Translations under genes and position numbers: made by a program
Assembly: GCF_001278945.1 (NCBI RefSeq)
Contig: NZ_LGRV01000003.1
Span: forward strand, 1,612,001 to 1,676,000
Reading direction: 5' to 3'
Source: Lysinibacillus contaminans
GTDB lineage: Bacteria; Bacillota; Bacilli; Bacillales_A; Planococcaceae
DNA: 64,000 nucleotides
In this document: piece after piece, positions 60,493 to 64,000 of the stretch
Layout: each line of letters starts with the position of its first letter
Numbering within the stretch: position 1 is the stretch's first letter
Notes under the pieces: model-generated
Seen by the model: the letters and a program-made list of their open reading frames with translations, nothing else
The model's database searches: none
What the model was told of the DNA's origin: nothing

Positions 60493-60664
60493 TGAGAATC
60501 ACACCACCTATGATTAAATTTTTAAATAGGATTTCCCCTGTTAAAATAAATTTTACCATATAACCCCATTAATTAGAGCGAAATAAAAGAATACTTCTCA
60601 ACGAAACTACATCGTTCTTACAGTAAATGGCCCTATAATTACTTTTGCAAACAGCATTGGAAAA
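60493..60664. other. Intergenic, no supported gene
   Basis: AT-rich gap upstream of the DinB gene. Nothing recognised besides possible promoter sequence. Confidence 0.35.
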
Positions 60665-60694
60665 GAAAAAGGAACTGTTCCCAGTTCCTTTTTC
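60665..60694 (-). terminator. Terminator of the M48-ankyrin gene
   Basis: Stem AAAAAGGAACTG/CAGTTCCTTTTT, T-run on the minus strand; 160 bp after the stop at 60854. Confidence 0.75.
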
Positions 60695-60853
60695 CAGCAT
60701 AACTTTCTTTAAATAATTATCAAATCGAGAAGGTATCTTTTGTCACTTCGAAATCCAACTATGAATGCACTCACAATCATTCCTATGCCACGAATTACAT
60801 ATAAAAAGAGTATGCATCAGCAAGCCTTACCATGTTGCTTATCTCCATAAGAA

Positions 60854-62251
60854 CTATTTGTTATATTTTTTCAAAAGTTCTGCGATTTCTCGTTCGTCCG
60901 ACTGGATGGCTACCATAGATGCGGTCATACTTTCAATATCTTTTATGCTAGGATCAGCCCCTAGATTTAGGAGTACCTTGACAGTTTCCAAATCAGAACC
61001 GTAAACCGCAGAAAATAAAGCTGTCATTCCAGCGGAGTCTTGGTAATTGGGATTCCCTCCACTTTCAACAAGGAGTCTTACCATATTCGGATCCCCTATT
61101 TCTGCTGCGGTCATTAATGCCGTATTTCCATAACTATTTTCATAATTCAAATCTGCACCTGAGTCTAGCAACAATTCAACCATTTGGGGATTACCGCCCT
61201 TAATAGCCCAATCTAAAGCTGTATTTCCATAATAATCTTCCTGATATACGTCTTCGCCTTTTTCAATCAACTGATTTACCTTATCAAAATCATCATTTGC
61301 CACTGCGACGATAAAAGATGGAATTTCCTCTTCAACTTCTGCGTAATCTTCAAACTCTTCCATCGGATCATACAAGAGGGCCTCTCTTACAAGATAGTAA
61401 AATCCGGCTGACAACACCAACAATGAAACCAATGATCCAATGCCAAAAACCCATGTTGCTTTTGATTTTTTAAGCAGAATCACTCCCTGGTCTGTTTCTC
61501 CATACAGCTTGCTGATCTCGTTTATTCGTTTTGGTAATGGCGGATGGGTAGATAAAACCTCACTCAGCCAGACAAAGAACCCTTTTTCATTGTTTAATTG
61601 CTCAATATATTCTGCCTTATTGACATGTAAATAAAGGTTTTTTCCGACTGCAAGCATGGTCAAGCTGTTTTTTGCTGCCTCATTATTTCCTGTATAAAAG
61701 GCTGCATATCGATCACAAGTATACTCACAAGCGCGTAGATAAAGTTCCGCGATTCCCGGTATCCACATCGCAGGTAAAATAAACATTTGTTTAGTCAGAT
61801 GATTCCTCTTTATATGGGCAAGTTCATGGGCAAGGATAAAGTTTAGCTCATCATCACCATCCGTATTAATAAGCTCAAAGATATCTGCGTAGATGACTAC
61901 CATATTTCGTCCAAAAAAACGGGTTGCAAATGCATTTAGCATTCCTCCAGACTCCATAACATAAATGTCTGGAACATTAGTAATCCCCATTTTCTCACAT
62001 AATTCCTCTGCTGTTTTATAAACCTTTGGGAACTGCGCTGGACTCAATCTAACAGCATTTGTCCGAATGTTCCCAATCATCAAGGCATTGAGGAATAGCG
62101 AAATTAGAGCTAAAACGAGCAAAATGAGAATCCCGAAAATCGACACGACCAAGACAATATAAGTTAAAATACTAATTACAAGCACAAGCCAAAAATATCT
62201 ATTTTCATTTTTATGAATCAAGTCTTTTGGTAAAATCGTATATTCATTCAT
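60854..62251 (-). CDS. M48 metalloprotease fused to ankyrin repeats
   Basis: The 465-residue product has two N-terminal membrane segments (about 20-60), a zinc protease with HELAH (His142-His146) and the third ligand Glu176 in ACEYTCD, then STHPPLPKRI, another membrane segment near 280-300 and four ankyrin repeats (about 325-465; for example YGNTALMTAAEIGDPNMVRLL). HtpX-like M48 proteases act in membrane protein quality control; ankyrin domains are unusual on them and may hold substrates or partners on the cytoplasmic side. AAGGAG precedes the ATG. Confidence 0.88.
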   Translation of the reverse strand: MNEYTILPKDLIHKNENRYFWLVLVISILTYIVLVVSIFGILILLVLALISLFLNALMIGNIRTNAVRLSPAQFPKVYKTAEELCEKMGITNVPDIYVMESGGMLNAFATRFFGRNMVVIYADIFELINTDGDDELNFILAHELAHIKRNHLTKQMFILPAMWIPGIAELYLRACEYTCDRYAAFYTGNNEAAKNSLTMLAVGKNLYLHVNKAEYIEQLNNEKGFFVWLSEVLSTHPPLPKRINEISKLYGETDQGVILLKKSKATWVFGIGSLVSLLVLSAGFYYLVREALLYDPMEEFEDYAEVEEEIPSFIVAVANDDFDKVNQLIEKGEDVYQEDYYGNTALDWAIKGGNPQMVELLLDSGADLNYENSYGNTALMTAAEIGDPNMVRLLVESGGNPNYQDSAGMTALFSAVYGSDLETVKVLLNLGADPSIKDIESMTASMVAIQSDEREIAELLKKYNK

Positions 62252-62303
62252 TTGTATGTATCTCCTTAAACAAAGTTAAAGAGATTATATCTTTGATTAG
62301 ACC

Positions 62304-62459
62304 CTATTGAACAGTCAACATTTCTCCCAAAACATGCACATTTAACCAATGAATCGCGGCAGTCATACTATCACTTACAATATCATCAACCCAAGAACTA
62401 AAAATTGGCAAGTATGAATCCCATATTGGATTCATACCTGCCCATAAGCTACTATTCAT
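62304..62459 (-). CDS. Possible 51-residue small ORF
   Basis: An open frame in the 246-bp gap begins MNSSLWAGMNPIWDSYLPIF and continues with SSWVDDIVSDSMTAAIHW, an amphipathic composition. The RBS (AGGGCT) is weak and distant. It could be a small peptide or a remnant between the two membrane-protein genes. Confidence 0.3.
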   Translation of the reverse strand: MNSSLWAGMNPIWDSYLPIFSSWVDDIVSDSMTAAIHWLNVHVLGEMLTVQ

Positions 62460-62497
62460 AACTTTTGGTAGCCCTATTTGAATAACAAGCCTGTTCT

Positions 62498-63706
62498 TTA
62501 ATTGGTGCTATATATTTGTTGGATATTGAGTGAGTAATCTGTATCTAGATTTTCTCTGTTTTCACCAATGATTTTGCCTTCATATAATGTTTCTCCTGTA
62601 CGTAAATCACCGATAAAGAACAAATGACCGTCATCAACACGATTCACAAAATATATTTTACTATCTGTAATCTGTAAATAAGGTACTTCTTCATCATTAG
62701 CAGTGCTTGGATAATTAAAGTGTAATGGCTCTTCCCACTGTTTCTTTTCAATATTATAACGGTTCAGCTCTAAACCATTAGTTGAATGAACAGGAATGTA
62801 TATTTCTGTTCGATGAAGATGCATCGAATCCATATTTGGTTTTAATTCGGCGGGAATCGATATTTCCTCCACTTCATTGTTAGTATTGTTATAAATATAC
62901 ATTTGGCTAGAAATAATTTCAGGAGTAGCACTTCCCATTTGATCCTTATATTTTTTTATCATATATAAGAAATAGTTTTCATTTTGAAGATTACTATAAT
63001 CATTAAATATGCGCATACTGGAATTAACTCCCACTTCAGAATATGTTTTAGCGATTATTGAGTCATGTTCAAATTCCTTGTTGTTTTCATCAATTGTATA
63101 TATATGCAACTCCTCCCCACCATTATAGAGATAGCCTGTTGCAAGTATCTTGATTTCCCCATTTTCTACATAGACATCATTCACATACATCCAGTAATAG
63201 CTTTCTTGGGCCGGCGCATTAACTTCAAATGATACACTGTCATTTGTATTTTTATCGAGTATATCGATTTGAAGCGTTAAAAAATCCCCTTTGACTACTC
63301 TATCATCAATGTCTTGAAAAGTTGTGTAAATCAAACGCGCTTCGTCTTCAAAGTACAAACTCGGGTCAAATTCTTTTCCACGCATAAAATTACGGTATTT
63401 TTGAATGTTTTTTTGAAAATACTTTTGAGACACCAAAGGTACCTGACGTGCTATCAAACCCTCAATAAAAGACTGCTTCATCTGATTAGTCGAACCATCC
63501 TTTGATATGTACAACCAACGATGTATATCACCACTCTGGTAACTCGCTTGAAGGATAAGATTTCCGATTTCTTCCTTATTTCCGCTAGTCGTTTCAATTT
63601 TAAAGGGTACATCATTTTTAGAAGCCACTGCTGCTTTGATATAGTAAGAACCGATTGTCGTCACGATTACTAAACTGATCAATATCGTTTTCCAATATTT
63701 TTTCAT
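62498..63706 (-). CDS. Membrane-anchored protein of unknown function
   Basis: The 402-residue product has an N-terminal anchor (ILISLVIVTTIGSYYIKAAVA) and a large external domain rich in beta strands with Tyr/Asn/Asp, for example YYWMYVNDVYVENGEIKILATGYLYNGGEELHIY; repeated blade-like spacing suggests a beta-propeller. GGGGGG lies seven bases before the ATG. It follows the truncated membrane gene by 14 bp, so the two are probably co-transcribed. Confidence 0.7.
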   Translation of the reverse strand: MKKYWKTILISLVIVTTIGSYYIKAAVASKNDVPFKIETTSGNKEEIGNLILQASYQSGDIHRWLYISKDGSTNQMKQSFIEGLIARQVPLVSQKYFQKNIQKYRNFMRGKEFDPSLYFEDEARLIYTTFQDIDDRVVKGDFLTLQIDILDKNTNDSVSFEVNAPAQESYYWMYVNDVYVENGEIKILATGYLYNGGEELHIYTIDENNKEFEHDSIIAKTYSEVGVNSSMRIFNDYSNLQNENYFLYMIKKYKDQMGSATPEIISSQMYIYNNTNNEVEEISIPAELKPNMDSMHLHRTEIYIPVHSTNGLELNRYNIEKKQWEEPLHFNYPSTANDEEVPYLQITDSKIYFVNRVDDGHLFFIGDLRTGETLYEGKIIGENRENLDTDYSLNIQQIYSTN

Positions 63707-63720
63707 GGTAATTCCCCCCG

Positions 63721-64000
63721 TTAGACCCTGATTTTATGTTTTAGCAAATGATTTGCGATCCAAATAGCACTTCCTAAAACAATAATGCTTGTTACCAGTT
63801 CCATTAGATAGATTTCAAGTGGGTAAAAATATCCTGTATAGGAGACAGCCAATATTAACGGTGCAACAAGGACACCGAATGAAAACATTCCATAAACGAT
63901 TCCACAGAAAATACCTTTTAAACCGAAACTCCGCTCAAACAAGATGGAAGTGAAAAGTATTGCTACAAAGATCAAACCGATTCCATAAAGCAGGATAAAT
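63721..64000 (-). CDS. Membrane protein, 5' end beyond the window
   Basis: An open frame continues through the right edge: FILLYGIGLIFVAILFTSIL..., three hydrophobic segments, ending HLLKHKIRV at 63721. No start or family can be assigned. It stands upstream of the beta-rich anchored protein on the same strand. Confidence 0.7.
   Translation of the reverse strand, partial: FILLYGIGLIFVAILFTSILFERSFGLKGIFCGIVYGMFSFGVLVAPLILAVSYTGYFYPLEIYLMELVTSIIVLGSAIWIANHLLKHKIRV

Overview
The window is low-GC Firmicutes DNA, most like Lysinibacillus or a close Planococcaceae/Bacillaceae relative. The evidence is strong GGAGG-type ribosome binding sites, frequent TTG and GTG starts, Bacillus-type gene families (ypgQ, ypgR, yfmR, yjcF, yezD, general stress protein 17M, CvfC), a SAM-I (S-box) riboswitch, sigma-B-like promoters, two small spore-protein-like genes and several Bacillales-style intergenic repeat families. 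The species call is inference. No rRNA, tRNA, prophage, CRISPR array or intact transposase was seen.

Layout. 1-7906 (minus strand): an apparent operon for taking up and dismantling an amide- or peptide-linked compound. It encodes an M20 amidohydrolase, a D-malate/tartrate-type dehydrogenase, an SDR, an aldehyde dehydrogenase, OppD/OppF-type ATPases, a NylC/DmpA-type P1 hydrolase and a solute-binding lipoprotein cut by the left edge. 8-13 kb: small membrane proteins, a MerR-regulated membrane protein, a MarR/DUF3147 pair and two acetyltransferases. 13.5-15 kb: an ECF sigma factor with a membrane partner. 15.3-19 kb: ypgR-yfmR-ypgQ. 19-20.3 kb: repeat-rich DNA with a MITE-like element. 20.3-24.5 kb: a cysteine-rich MarR regulator divergent from a MATE exporter and a GshF glutathione synthase. 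24.6-28.2 kb: fhs, a cold-shock gene, a VOC protein and a flavin reductase. 28.5-32 kb: a DUF2975/XRE pair and a TetR/MATE pair. 32-37 kb: small secreted and membrane proteins, an S-box-controlled yezD, a CoaB-like enzyme, a LysR/EamA pair and a tautomerase-family protein.

37-45 kb: a leucine-rich-repeat protein, two general stress genes (17M-like and dps) behind sigma-B-like promoters, pepF, a SEC-C protein, an RNase HI-like protein and a Dph6-like ATPase. 45.5-49 kb: a lipoprotein and a polar amino-acid ABC transporter. 49-51.7 kb: a second ECF sigma/anti-sigma pair whose partner carries a degenerate signal-peptidase-like domain. 51.8-55.8 kb: a MarR/MFS pair, a DUF3889 protein, two SASP-like genes and glutaminase. 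55.8-58 kb: a gene remnant, a nested repeat insertion and coaW. 58.2-64 kb: an SDR, a squalene/phytoene-synthase-like protein, a DinB protein, an M48 protease-ankyrin fusion, a membrane-anchored protein of unknown role and a truncated membrane protein.

The most distinctive signals are (i) the NylC-type catabolic operon; (ii) a dispersed ~115-bp structured repeat in two inverted copies with a compensatory base change; (iii) two 21-bp tandem arrays in convergent intergenic gaps that share the same end tag; (iv) MITE-like elements, one nested inside another repeat and flanked by a 7-bp duplication; (v) an inferred TetR operator, AAAACTA-N12-TAGTTTT, in front of both TetR and its MATE gene; and (vi) several unusual proteins (M48-ankyrin, an S26-like anti-sigma, a PIRL-like LRR).
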